Part shown: positions 21,870-32,254 of the stretch, in pieces
Layout: each line of letters starts with the position of its first letter
Numbering within the stretch: the first letter of the stretch is position 1
NCBI RefSeq assembly: GCF_010015445.1
Contig: NC_053112.1
Location: forward strand, 5,855,964-5,919,963
Reading direction: 5' to 3'
Length of the DNA stretch: 64,000 bases
DNA from: Perca fluviatilis
Lineage: Eukaryota > Chordata > Actinopteri > Perciformes > Percidae
Program-made: the position numbers and the translations under genes
Notes under the pieces: model-generated
The model's input: only the letters and a program-made list of their open reading frames with translations
Told to the model about the DNA's origin: nothing
The model's database searches: none

Positions 21870-24497
21870 TGTCAGTCTTCCTGTATAATACCAATCAGAT
21901 TCCTCTGGTTCCAGCCTCTGTGATGTGTTAACGATATATTCTGCTTCTGGTCTTTCCTCTGGCAGAGCTGAAGCGCTCGCTCTACGCGCTCTTCTCTCAG
22001 TTCGGTCAGATAATCGACATCGTGGCCATGAAGACGGCGAAGATGAGGGGACAGGCCTTTGTCGTCTTCAAAGAGCTCGCCGGCGCCACCAACGCACTGA
22101 GGCAACTTCAGGGCTTCCCGTTCTACAACAAGCCCATGGTAGGAACACTGACGCTGTGTTTGTTTACCCCGTGTCACTACCCGATGTGAGTCAAGTGCAG
22201 ATGGGAGTTGTGCATGTGTCAGTTTGTGACAATGACCAGATTTCACGCAGATCTGTTTTGCTGTTAGCCACAGAATAACGAGATAGGTACGTTACGTAGC
22301 AGTAATTTATTATTTAGCGTAAGGCATCACATTTTCACGGCATAATCCCTGATATCAGTTCTAGATTAGAGGCTGAAGTAGTCTACAATAACCTGCTAAC
22401 GAGAGACTTCTGTAATGCCAACACAATAAAAATTGACCTACATAAGGAAGTTTTTTCACTGCTACCTACAAGTTAGCAATCAAACACAACAAAGGCTGTC
22501 ACTTGAATGGCGTTTTGAGCTAACGTTAGCCATCAAACAATCCTAGATAGCTAAAACGTTTTCCGGATCCCTTGGCGTTATGCCGTAAAACGTTTAAATC
22601 TGAGCATGCGCAACTCACATCTGCACTCGACTCACATCGCGCAGTGACAGCCCGTTCAAACACCCATCACCCAGACAGTTTTCTTTTTAGTGGAATGCCG
22701 GCTGTATTTAACACACATGTATAGTTTATTGACATGCTTTTGTGTCTATGAAAAAGTCAAATATCTTTGACTGTATTACTGCATGCTTTTTTTTTTGAAA
22801 AAAAAAAAAGGGGGGGGTGGTAGGGGGGAGGGGAGAAAAAAAACCCATTGGAAATTTTTTTGGGGTTTTACCCAGGCAACAATAATAATAAATAAACTTA
22901 TAATATAATTTGAGTGCTTCAAGTGAGTTTTTTTTGTTATAACTTACTACATAATAAATCATTAAATTTTTCCCACATGGCCTCAGCGATAAACGAGCCG
23001 TTCTGTAATGTCGCCGACTGTCGTTTTTAAAAAGAATCGCGTTAGCACCGCTATCGGAAGAAACCCAAAGGAAACCCAACCCTACTGGTGCTTCATGCAG
23101 CTGCAGAAACATATAACATATTACTGTTGTTTTCCAGAGGATACAGTACGCGAAGACTGACTCCGAGGTCATCGCCAAGGTGAAAGGCACGTACGGCGAC
23201 AAGGAGAAGAAGAAGGACAAGAAGAAGAAAGCCCAGGAGGTGTCGGCGGTCAGCCTAATGAAGAAACCGGCAGCGGTGAGTCGGCAGCGTTCAGTTTAGG
23301 TTTATAAAATTTAACTATCAGACATGTCACCATTCTCTGTCTCTTCATGCTTCTTATCTTCAACATTTTTTTATTTATTTATTTATTTCAGGACAATGCA
23401 CATTTAACGAACATGTACAGCAGTACACGTAAAAGTGCCAGATTGTAGCAAAAAGGCTAATTTCCATCTGTAGTCCCATTTGGCAGATATAAATTACAAT
23501 AACAGGACATAAGATTAACACTATTAACATTTGCTATATAAAACAGGATGAAACGGGACGAAAGAGAAACAAAATAAAAATAAAAAAAAGACAAATTATT
23601 AGTAAATGTTAAAACGGAGACACAACATACATATGCCTCACTGAGCTAATACGGTACAGCATACCCGTACTTGGTTAGTTCTAAGACAAAATATATACAG
23701 TAATAACAATAAGGAATAAGGAAAAACAAAATGAGAGAAAAGCAAACAAGACAATTTATTAGTAAGTGTTAAGATGAAGACATAATTCATTAGCACACTC
23801 TACTGGGCTAATACGGTACAGCATTCAGTCAGAGGTGATTGCACACATTTGGTTAGCTCTGAGCCACACCTTTACCTGGCTTTTAAAGGTGGTTGGAGTG
23901 GGACGTTCCCTTAAGAAGTGGTTTTGTGTTGTTTCAATAGAATAGAACATTTTCTTTTTAGGGTCAGAACAGACGTTTTGTCTGAATCACTCTTCTCCTA
24001 TACAGAGCCATACTAAGAGCTGGAACGATGTGCTTTTGTCCCGATTCTATTCCTTCCTGATACATGGGTTTATATTTCAATTTCAAAAAGAGATGAACAC
24101 TTTCAGTCTAGTAAATTAAAATAAATGAGTTGTGATACTGATCTGTTAGTAAGCTTTGTCCACAGGTTGTGTAAGAATGAAGGCAGATGTGGTGGTGATT
24201 TTTGACTGTGGTTATTTGTGTTTGTTGTCTGCAGGGATCAGCGGCGCCTGTCAACTCTGCTGCCGTCCAGGTGAGACTGTCCACAGCAGCTCAAATGAAT
24301 CTGCTAGTTTTTGTTAAAGGGATTCACCGGGGTCCTGTTTCAATAGTGATACAAATACAGTGGAGCATTTTTGGCCCTAGTTTATACTACATATGTAAGA
24401 AAAGTAAGATTACAATTCTTAATCTGTATATAGAATACTTGAGATAGATAATCCCCGTCACTCTCTCACTCCCTCTACCACACTCACTCACTCACTC

Positions 24498-24534
<37 letters not shown>

Positions 24535-25150
24535 CACGCACCCATTCATTCCCTGCACACACACACGTGTGCACACACACACTCGCACCCCTCACACTCA
24601 CTACCCACACACACACACACTCCTGACTCACACACTCCTGACGCACACACTCTCACACTCACTCCCCACACACACTCATTCCCTACGTCCGCACACACAC
24701 ACACATATGCTGACCCTGCTATTCTCTTAGAGGTTGACACACACACACCAACACATAGTCTAAATGTCAGGCCACTTGCGTAGCTACGGAGAAAGCTCCG
24801 CATGGATCCTCCACAGGACCATAAATCACACTTTACTCTTCCTCAACCTCCAACTCTTCCTCTACTCTAACTCACTCAGGAGATACAGTACAACAGTAAC
24901 ATCTTCTCACGTTGTGTTGACACCTTTCACTCGTCAAAACTAATGCAATACTAGCCTTGTAGGAGTCTGCGGTTTATGAGCAACGTCAACGTGTGTGTGC
25001 TGAGCTGATTAGATTCGTGTGTGGCACTCTAACACGTGATCTCTGCCGTCCAATCAGGTGGTGGACAACCCACCGAACTACATCCTGTTCCTCAACAACC
25101 TGCCTGAAGAGACCAACGAGATGATGCTCTCCATGCTGTTCAACCAGTGA

Positions 25151-25190
<40 letters not shown>

Positions 25191-25308
25191 TCTGTCTCTG
25201 TCTCTCTCTGTCTCTCTCTGTCTCTCTGTCTCTCTCTGTCTCTCTGTCTCTCTCTCTCCCTCTCTCCCTCTCTGTCTCTGTCTCTCTCTGTCTCCCTCTC
25301 TCCCTCTC

Positions 25309-25372
<64 letters not shown>

Positions 25373-25456
25373 TCTCTCTCTCTCTCCCTCTCTCCCTCTC
25401 TGTCTCTGTCTCTCTCTGTCTCCCTCTCTCCCTCTCTGTCTCTGTCTCTCTCTGTC

Positions 25457-25529
<73 letters not shown>

Positions 25530-26224
25530 CTCTCTATTCTGACAGTACAGGTTTTTATACACCAAAAACTAGTGTCGCATTATTATTCGCTTTGTCACTT
25601 TTTAACGTTTTTGTGTTTTTCAACGTTTTTTGTTGCTTATCCAACTTTTTGTTGTTGTTTTTTTTTCTAAATTTTTGGTGCTTCATACAGTGGTGCTCAT
25701 GAGTTTATGAACCCATGCTACAGTTGACTAAAAAGAGGAATAAAAAAATCATATTTACAATGGTTGGATTTTTCCTCATTTTCTTTCAATCAATGCATTC
25801 TGATCAATTTCCAAAAGATAATTTTCTTTTTTTTTTTTTTTTTTTTTATTCCTCTTTTTAGTCAACTTTAGCACTGTAAGTACAACTTTAGTACAATGTT
25901 TTTGGTGTTTGTTTTTTTTCTACATTTTTGGCGCTTTATTCAATGTCTTTGATGTTTTTTTGGGGTGTTTTGTGAAGCCCTTTGTAATGTAGCTTTTGAA
26001 AAGCTCTCTATAAATAAAGATTAGTATTGACAGGGTTTCTTTGTGTGTTTTTTGTCCTCTGCAGGTTTCCCGGTTTCAAAGAGGTGCGACTGGTCCCGGG
26101 GAAACACGACATCTCCTTCGTGGAGTTTGAGAGCGAGACGCAGGCGGGCGTGGCTAAAGACGCACTGCAAGGCTTCCGGATCACAGCCACCTGCGCCATG
26201 AAGATCACCTACGCCAAGAAGTAG
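21694..26224 (+). CDS. snrpb2: snrpb2, U2 snRNP protein B'' (complete)
   Basis: Six coding exons join in frame to 219 residues: 21694-21757, 21966-22138, 23138-23275, 24235-24270, 25058-25146, 26065-26224. The protein begins [20 protein letters not shown] and ends KITYAKK; human SNRPB2 has 225. It has two RNA-recognition motifs: RRM1 with RNP2 IYINNI (9-14) and RNP1 RGQAFVVF (49-56), and RRM2 with YILFLNNL (145-152) and ISFVEF. A Lys-rich linker lies near residues 100-111. The family member binds U2 snRNA stem-loop IV together with U2A' in the spliceosome. The start has a strong GCCACCATGG context. It is divergent from kif16b. All splice sites are canonical. Confidence 0.96.
21784..21865. repeat. 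(GT)n microsatellite
   Basis: About 40 GT dinucleotides, starting 27 bp after the donor of snrpb2 coding exon 1. Confidence 0.95.
21966..22138 (+). CDS. snrpb2: snrpb2 coding exon 2
   Basis: The exon encodes [20 protein letters not shown] through GFPFYNKPM, including RNP1 RGQAFVVF of RRM1. CAG acceptor, GTAGGA donor. Confidence 0.95.
22140..23130 (+). other. snrpb2: snrpb2 intron, repeat-bearing
   Basis: The segment AAAGTCAAATATCTTTGACT (near 22755) occurs inverted at 16218, so a dispersed repeat is present. 22787-22870 is an abnormal run of T, A and G homopolymers. No gene seen. Confidence 0.4.
23138..23275 (+). CDS. snrpb2: snrpb2 coding exon 3
   Basis: The exon encodes [20 protein letters not shown], then a Lys-rich stretch [14 protein letters not shown] and [12 protein letters not shown]. 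46 codons, CCAG acceptor and GTGAGT donor. Confidence 0.95.
23367..23915. mobile_element. probable insertion in snrpb2 intron
   Basis: Compared with the duplicate at 52370-52420, where CTTCTTAAC runs almost directly into AAGAAGTGGTTTTGTGTT, the snrpb2 intron has about 550 extra bp here. Two related sub-blocks inside share AATACGGTACAGCAT and ATTATTAGTAA. The class is not recognised. Confidence 0.45.
24235..24270 (+). CDS. snrpb2: snrpb2 coding exon 4 (36 nt)
   Basis: A small exon of 12 codons encoding [12 protein letters not shown] in the variable linker, between CTGCAG and GTGAGA. Confidence 0.85.
24495..24700. repeat. AC-rich low-complexity region
   Basis: (AC)n followed by degenerate CACACTC, CACACAC and CTGACTCACAC runs. 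Confidence 0.85.
25058..25146 (+). CDS. snrpb2: snrpb2 coding exon 5
   Basis: The exon encodes [20 protein letters not shown] then EMMLSMLFN, start of RRM2, with a split Gln codon. The GTGAGT donor is followed at once by about 400 bp of CT repeats. Confidence 0.95.
25150..25545. repeat. about 400-bp (CT)n tract with CTGT/CCCT variants
   Basis: Starting a few bases after the snrpb2 exon 5 donor, the plus strand is almost pure pyrimidine. Translated on the minus strand it gives an Arg/Glu-rich frame that is not a gene. Confidence 0.95.
25560..26050. repeat. dispersed repeat with GTGAAGC...TAAATAAAGATTAGTATT tail
   Basis: Sequence from GCTTTGTCACTTTTTAACG to TCTATAAATAAAGATTAGT recurs at 38215-38420, 44228-44367 and 60195-60260. 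The AAAGC-CTCTATAAATAAAG ending looks like a LINE/SINE tail. The copies at 44.2 and 60.2 kb extend into TTGACAGGGTTTCTTTGTGT of the snrpb2 intron. Confidence 0.6.
26065..26224 (+). CDS. snrpb2: snrpb2 coding exon 6 (last)
   Basis: The exon encodes [20 protein letters not shown] through MKITYAKK and stop TAG at 26222-26224. A nearly identical copy of its first 121 bp lies at 60291-60411. Confidence 0.96.
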
Positions 26225-26440
26225 TCCCCGAGTTCAGTCGCTGGACACACAGAGACTCTGAGGGGGACAAAGGGGGACATGGTCCCTGGATTACCGTTGA
26301 GGTCCCACAGTGATTTTTGTAAATCATACACAGCTGTTTTATTTTTATTTTCTTTCTACTTTTTTTGTTTGTTGGTAAAATTCAGTCCTTTCGTTCACGA
26401 GGTCGAGCAGATAATCTCTGGCCTACATCTGGTTTTGTAA

Positions 26441-26446
26441 AATAAA
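26441..26446 (+). terminator. snrpb2: snrpb2 poly(A) signal
   Basis: AATAAA lies 217 bp after the stop codon and is followed by a T-rich stretch and then a long GT tract. Confidence 0.75.
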
Positions 26447-26477
26447 AGGCTTTTACATAACTGGTTTTTAGGCTTTT

Positions 26478-26637
<160 letters not shown>

Positions 26638-26639
26638 TT

Positions 26640-27345
26640 AAGTTGGAGATTAGAGATCAACCGGTGTTAAAGCACCGCCGAGAGAGAACCCCATTAACAT
26701 TCCCTGATGGTTATTTTTATGAAATATATATATTTTAATGGGAGGGAATTACATATGTGTGTCGCCAATGTGCACATCGGTTTGAAATATGTTTTTGTAT
26801 TTGCTCTCACGATGGCATACCACTGCCAGGGTTGCTACTGAAATAATAGGCTAAAGCAACGACAGTTTATGGAAAACACAAGCGTGATTATGGTCAGATC
26901 TTGGTCCTGACTGATGGGGAAGTGATAATGATATTGATAAGAGTAATTTACGCATCTACAGCGTGTATTTTTTATTTTTTTTTTGCCAACTTTCCTTCCT
27001 GTTTTAGGAAGCAGCGACTGTATTGCGTTTTCCCTGTAAAACCGAGTCTGTGTTCTTCATATTTATGGAGAATTATAATTTGCTCTTCTTATATAAAACG
27101 TGCGGCTCTGGTAGATGTTTGCGATTGGTCATGCTGTGCAAACACCGCCTCTTTTATGTGAATGCACGCGCCGCTGGATTGGGAAACCCTGATGGTTGAA
27201 CTGAACTACTTGATACAGGTTATGCAGGACTGCAGTTGTTAGGTTAGGTGAAGCCGGGTAACTGAAAGAAATCCAGGACATGTTGATCTGGATTCGTAGT
27301 ACAGGGCTCAGGTCAGCCAGTGCAACAGTCTGGCTCATTGATGTG
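26640..27345. other. intergenic, nothing supported
   Basis: Between snrpb2 and the first TRIM block I see no gene, RNA or clear repeat. Confidence 0.4.
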
Positions 27346-27450
27346 GTGTTTTTATGATACACACACACACAATACATGTTAGTAGATTAATTTACTGTTG
27401 AAAACAAAGATCAGAGCTGGCACTAACTGATGCCGTGCCAAAGGCAAGAT

Positions 27451-27615
27451 TTAACCATTGTGTTGTCTTCGGGTCAAATTGACCCGTTTTCAATTTTTGT
27501 TTTATATCGGGGAAAATATGGGACCTATAAATAAGCGCTGAAAATATGTAGAAGAAACATTTAACAGGACAAAATGTTGGAAAAAGCAACAAAAAGGCTG
27601 TCAAAATGTTTTTTT
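27451..27615. mobile_element. TTAA MITE, right end deleted
   Basis: It begins TTAACCATTGTGTTGTCTTC as in 39017, but the right terminus present in block B (GACAACACAAGGGTTAA) is lost, apparently by deletion between two T-runs. Confidence 0.55.
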
Positions 27616-27803
27616 TCCAGGGTGCTATTGGAAAAAAGCAGGGGAGAGGGATGATTTTTGATCATGAACAACAAAAGAAAACCTGCACGAATGAAATCCT
27701 TCCAATAGAGCCACTCAGCCAGCCGTGCCAAAATACTTATTTATGAACTTCAATACAGTGGTGTAGTCTAATGTATTGCAGTGGGTAAACTGTATTGTAT
27801 ATA

Positions 27804-29435
27804 CAGTGCCTTGCGAAAGTATTCGGCCCCCTTGAACGTTTCGACCTTTTGCCACATTTCAGGCCTCAAACATAAAGATATAAAACTGTAATTTTTTGTG
27901 AAGAATCAACAACAAGTGGGTCCCAATTATGAAGTGGAACGAAATTCATTGGTTATTTCAAACTTTTTTAACAAATAAAAAACTGAAAAGTGGGCGTGCA
28001 AAATTATTCAGCCCCTCTTTTACTTTCAGTGCAGCAAACTCTCTCCAGAAGTTCAGTGAGGATCTCTGAATGATCCAATGTTGACCTAAATGACTAATGA
28101 TGATAAATAGAATCCAGCTGTGTGTAATCAAGTCTCCGTATAAATGCACCTGTTCTGTGATAGTCTCAGAGGTCAGTGTAAAGCGCAGAGAGCATCATGA
28201 AGAACAAGGAACACACCAGGCAGGTCCGAGATACTGTTGTGGAGAAGTTTAAAGCCGTATTTGGATACAAAAAGATTTCCCAAGCTTTAAACATCCCAAG
28301 GAGCACTGTGCAAGCGATAATATTGAAATGGAAGGAGTGTCAGACCACTACAAATCTACGAAGACCCGGCCATCCCTCTAAACTTTCAGCTCATACAATG
28401 AGAAGACTGATCAGAGATGCAGCCAAGAGGCCCATGATCACTCTGGATGAACTGCAGAGATCTACAGCTGAGGTGGGAGACTCTGTCCATAGGACAACAA
28501 TCAGTCGTATACTGCACAAATCTGGCCTTTATGGAAGAGTGCGCAAGAAGAAGCCATTTCTTAAAGATATCCATAAAAGTGTGCGTTTAAAGTTTGCCAA
28601 AAGCCACCTGGGAGACACACCAAACATGTGGAAGAAGGTGCTCTGGTCAGATGAAACCAAAATCGAACGTTTTGGCAACAATGCAAAACGTTATGTTTGG
28701 CGTAAAAGCAACACAGCTCATCACCCTGAACACACCATCCCCAATGTCAAACATGGTGGTGGCGAGCATCATGGTTTGGGCCTGCTTTTCTTCAGCAGGG
28801 ACAGGGAAGATGGTTAAAATTGATGGGAAGATGGATGGAGCCAAATACAGGACCATTCTGGAAGAAAACCTGATGGAGTCTGCAAAAGACCTGAGACTGG
28901 GACGGAGATTTGTCTTCCAACAAGACAATGATCCAAAACATAAAGCAAAATCTACAATGGAATGGTTCACAAATAAACATATCCAGGTGTTAGAATGGCC
29001 AAGTCAAAGTCCAGACCTGAATCCAATCGAGAATCTGTGGAAAGAACTGAAAACTGCTGTTCACAAACGCTCTCCATCCAACCTCACTGAGCTCGAGCTG
29101 TTTTGCAAGGAGGAATGGGCAAAAATGTCAGTCTCGGATGTGCAAAACTGATAGAGACATACCCCAAGCGACTTACAGCTGTAATCGCAGCAAAAGGTGG
29201 CGCTACAAAGTATTAACTTAAGGGGGCTGAATAATTTTGCACGCCCAATATTTCCGTTTTTTATTTGTTTAAAAGGTTTGAAATATCCAATAAATTTCGT
29301 TCCACTTCATGATTGTGTCCCACTTGTTGTTGATTCTTCACAAAAAATTACAGTTTTATATCTTTATGTTTGAGGCCTGAAATGTGGCAAAAGGTCGAAA
29401 AGTTCAAGGGGGCCGAATACTTTCGCAAGGCACTG
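27804..29435 (+). mobile_element. Tc1/mariner transposon, complete with TIRs (1632 bp)
   Basis: The ends CAGTGCCTTGCGAAAGTATT and its complement lie inside TA duplications (27802-27803, 29436-29437). Terminal inverted repeats are about 210 bp, with an inner GGGCTGAATAATTTTGCACG motif, an IR/DR-type layout. In block B the same flank reads uninterrupted, apart from an AT microsatellite, near 39420, so the insertion came after the duplication. Confidence 0.93.
28197..29222 (+). pseudogene. Tc1 transposase, frameshifted
   Basis: Two overlapping frames, 28197-28817 and 28594-29151, carry the N- and C-terminal halves of a Tc1 transposase. Seen are the paired helix-turn-helix DNA-binding part (KISQALNIPRSTVQAIILKW), the catalytic DDE pieces LWSDETKIERFG, FQQDNDPKHKAKST and SPDLNPIENLW (D, D and the E), and a GRVRKKKP nuclear-signal-like patch. 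One shift lies near 28765 (KHGGG to SIMVWACF) and a second near 29135 puts the stop early. The usual protein is about 340 residues. Inactive unless these are sequencing errors. Confidence 0.9.
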
Positions 29436-29694
29436 TATATTGGCTGGAATTTTCCTTTGGGAGCTAGGGGCAATATCATAGTTGGGGGGGGGGGGGCTGT
29501 GTGTCCTCCCCCAGGGAAGTTTTGAGCATCAACGACTTAATTTCCTGCATTCAGATAACTTTTATGTACGGAGCCCCGGAGGTGACATGGAGAAGAAAAT
29601 TAAATGTACTGGGGGCAAACAACAAACTCAAGATCTTGACATCGTGACATGGAGGAGAAAAAACAAAAAACGAAGACATAAAAAAATAATCAAT

Positions 29695-29770
29695 ATGGAT
29701 ATGTTGCACTTTTGTGCTGCTTATGGATGTTCGAACGAAAGAAAAACAGCAAGGGATAACATTTCACAGG
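29695..29770 (+). pseudogene. THAP-like zinc finger first exon, copy A
   Basis: The frame NMDMLHFCAAYGCSNERKTA then RDNISQ is followed by GTGAGA at 29770. CAAYGCSN is a common start of the C2CH THAP DNA-binding domain, and THAP genes often split after a GITFHR-like stretch, where this one ends. No second exon with the rest of the domain was found nearby, so it is probably a duplicated exon or a piece of a THAP-bearing transposon. Confidence 0.5.
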
Positions 29771-29809
29771 TGAGAATGTGTTTTATGATATATTCTCGTT
29801 TGGCTCTCT

Positions 29810-30421
29810 GTGAAGGCGGTCGCATTTCTCCCTCTCCTCCCGTTGCCTGCCCTGCTTTGCTCTCGTCTAGTCTTTGTCTCTGTGTACTTGGAGAGTCTCT
29901 CTCTCTGCACTGCTCCTAAACCAAGAATTATGGATTTGATCAACTGGTCTCTCGGCACAATTGACACAATCTTCTCGACGAGAAGCTCGGGTTCGGGGGA
30001 ACCTGACCGCCCTGCCGGAACGTTCGCAGCTGGCTACACGATGGACGCGTGGGAGAGGTGGCGGGTCGTGTGTCTGGCGGTTCTTTCCGTGGAGGACATT
30101 GAGGATATCTACCTATTCGGAACCATGATAACAGGTCTTTTGCTGATTGGCTCAGGCATTGCCCTGGTTTATCGAGAAATTAGGAAGACAGGAACCGAGC
30201 AAAATACCAGGCTGCCCGTCATGGTTGAAGCTGTGGGCAGAGCTGTCGGAACTCAGATTGGGACTATGAACACCATGAGCCACACATTGGATACCATCTT
30301 GGGGAGACTGTCAGCTCTGGATAGGCTGGACAACATCTCGGGGAAACTCACGGTTTTGGCAAGGAAATTTGATCGATGCGGAGACCGGAGGGGACATTTC
30401 AGAGACGTGGAGAGTGACTAA
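29810..30421 (+). CDS. retroposon ORF, putative small membrane protein, function unknown
   Basis: An open frame of 203 codons from 29810. A second Met at 29930 (MDLINWSLGTIDTIFSTRSS) gives 163 residues and may be the true start, since the first 40 residues are Leu-rich and precede it with weak context. A hydrophobic segment near residues 105-120 (MITGLLLIGSGIALVY) follows an acidic SVEDIEDIY patch and is followed by a basic REIRK, as in a single-pass membrane anchor. The C-terminus is an amphipathic stretch with TQIGTMNTMSHTLDTILGRL. I do not recognise a family. It sits in a retroposon without a polymerase, so it could be carried or ORF1-like. Confidence 0.45.
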   Translation: MKAVAFLPLLPLPALLCSRLVFVSVYLESLSLCTAPKPRIMDLINWSLGTIDTIFSTRSSGSGEPDRPAGTFAAGYTMDAWERWRVVCLAVLSVEDIEDIYLFGTMITGLLLIGSGIALVYREIRKTGTEQNTRLPVMVEAVGRAVGTQIGTMNTMSHTLDTILGRLSALDRLDNISGKLTVLARKFDRCGDRRGHFRDVESD

Positions 30422-31162
30422 CTGCGGCTCCTCGCCCTAAGACAAAACAAATTCCAATCTTATCTTTTCGGCTCCCTGAACCAGCACTGGCCTTGGCCGA
30501 GGCCGGTGTTGAATAATCACTCCCCCTGGAGCACTGCAGCGAGGCACACTCTTGCGTTCCTCACCCGACTCCCACAGACACCTGCTGATTGTTGACTCGG
30601 ACTGGGTCCTGTTTCAAGGCTGACTCCATGGCAACTGACTGTATATCGCAACGACAATCGTGCGGACTGAGACAGCCAGATTACGGGGGCCAGACGCAGT
30701 TTGACTACTCAGGCCTACACACACACAAACTCTTACATATGTACAGATATGCAATCACACCCCAGCCCCCATCCAGCGCCTTCTCCGCTTTGTACCCCCA
30801 GTCAGGCGGGCGGGTCTGTGACCAGCGCCGTTATGGCTGCAGGACCGGATGGCTGCTTGCCTGTGCTGGTTTACCTCAACCCCAACACCCCCTTCCCCTA
30901 TTGCATGTATCATGTGCTCTTGTACTGGTTATGTGCTTATGTTGCAGAGGTGTTTTTTTCCTGTTCCCAGACTGTACTCCTATAGGGGCACAGTCTGGGA
31001 GTTGCCTTTTTTTCTCCTCATGTCATGCTGTATTATTTTCTTTAATACCCTGTCTTCCTGTCCTGTCTACCCCATTGTATGTTTGTATATGTATGGTCAG
31101 GTTGATGGATTATTTTGCTGGTACTTGTGACTATGTGACAACAATAAAGGGCGACGACGACG

Positions 31163-31164
<2 letters not shown>

Positions 31165-31200
<36 letters not shown>
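31165..31200. repeat. (ACT)n tail microsatellite
   Basis: 12 ACT units form the 3' end of the retroposon. An analogous (TAC)n tail ends the LINE at 18156. Confidence 0.95.
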
Positions 31201-32254
31201 ATATGACGCCTTCGACCTGCAATCTGAGCTCCAGTGGCAGCGGGAGGCGGAGAGTTCCGTGGCCGGCGGCAGCGTCTCTTTCCCCGGGCAGGAACACAGC
31301 TTAGCCTCCACCATCCTCCACAATCACTGCTGGTGGAAACAAACATTTCCTCCTGCCACTCCTTCACATTAAAAGCATCCAACTGGTGAAACACACCGGG
31401 AGCTTTTATTGTGAAGCAGCCACAGGAAACGCAATGTACTGGTAATGAAATACAACTTATCTGTAAACCAGCTTTTCTGTTCGGTGTTTGGTGTTCAAGT
31501 CACTGTTTACTCAGGCCTTGTGTTCAACATCTGGTTTATTTTACAGTTTTTCTTTTTATAATCACATAAGGATTTCTTTGACTTATAAACCAATCTTACC
31601 CACAAAAGACAAAAAATAAACGAAGTGACTAATAATGAACTAAAACACTTTTCATACAAAATAAACATTCATTAACCTTTTATACATGGTATGATAACGA
31701 CATATATTCACACTGTGTTCTGTAGACAACTATAGACATGTAACAGGCCTTAAGCTGCGTTCAGACCAAAGAAAGTGATGCACAGATTTTTGGCAGGGTT
31801 GTGCAGCGGTGGGAGTGTCACTGAAACAGCCTATTTGTGTGACTTCCCAATGTAGCACAAGTACACTTTATATTTCACACTGTTTTCTGTCAGATCGTTT
31901 ATAGATCTCGACATTTCCGACTGAACTTGAAGGCAGCTTTATTTCCCGGAGAAAGAGAGAAAGAAAAGAGATGAGCGAGATATAGCGAGTGCTTTGTTGT
32001 TGAAGGAAACATTCGAGGGACTGACGGAGGGACTGAGGAAACAGTCAGCTGTTCCCCAAACTCCCGGGCAGTTCAGAGCTTGTGTTTGGGGCTTTAAAAC
32101 GTTCTCGTGGCAGAGATAGAGGCAGTGATGTTTCCCGTTTCGTGTACTGGACTCTCACACCGCCTTCAAACACTCTGACAAGTCTGATCTCTGGTTACAT
32201 GATTGGCAAACATTTGTTTCCCTGAATGAAAATAAATGAATCAAAGTTAAGTGA

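Larger units (their letters stand above)
29794..31200 (+). mobile_element. non-LTR retroposon carrying an ORF (1407 bp)
   Basis: Block B at 39680 joins GTTTTATGATATA almost directly to the CCTTCAACCTGCAATCTGAG flank, whereas block A has 1407 bp inserted, bounded by ATAT. It ends GACAACAATAAAGGGCGACG followed by (ACT)n, a tail type of fish LINEs and their nonautonomous partners. No reverse transcriptase is encoded. Confidence 0.75.

Noticed and set aside
25140..25565. Arg/Glu-rich and Ser/Leu-rich frames
   Set aside because: Pure translation of a CT microsatellite in an snrpb2 intron.
30589..31206. A 205-codon frame after the retroposon ORF
   Set aside because: It runs into the (ACT)n tail (poly-Tyr), has no recognisable domain and lies in the 3' untranslated part.
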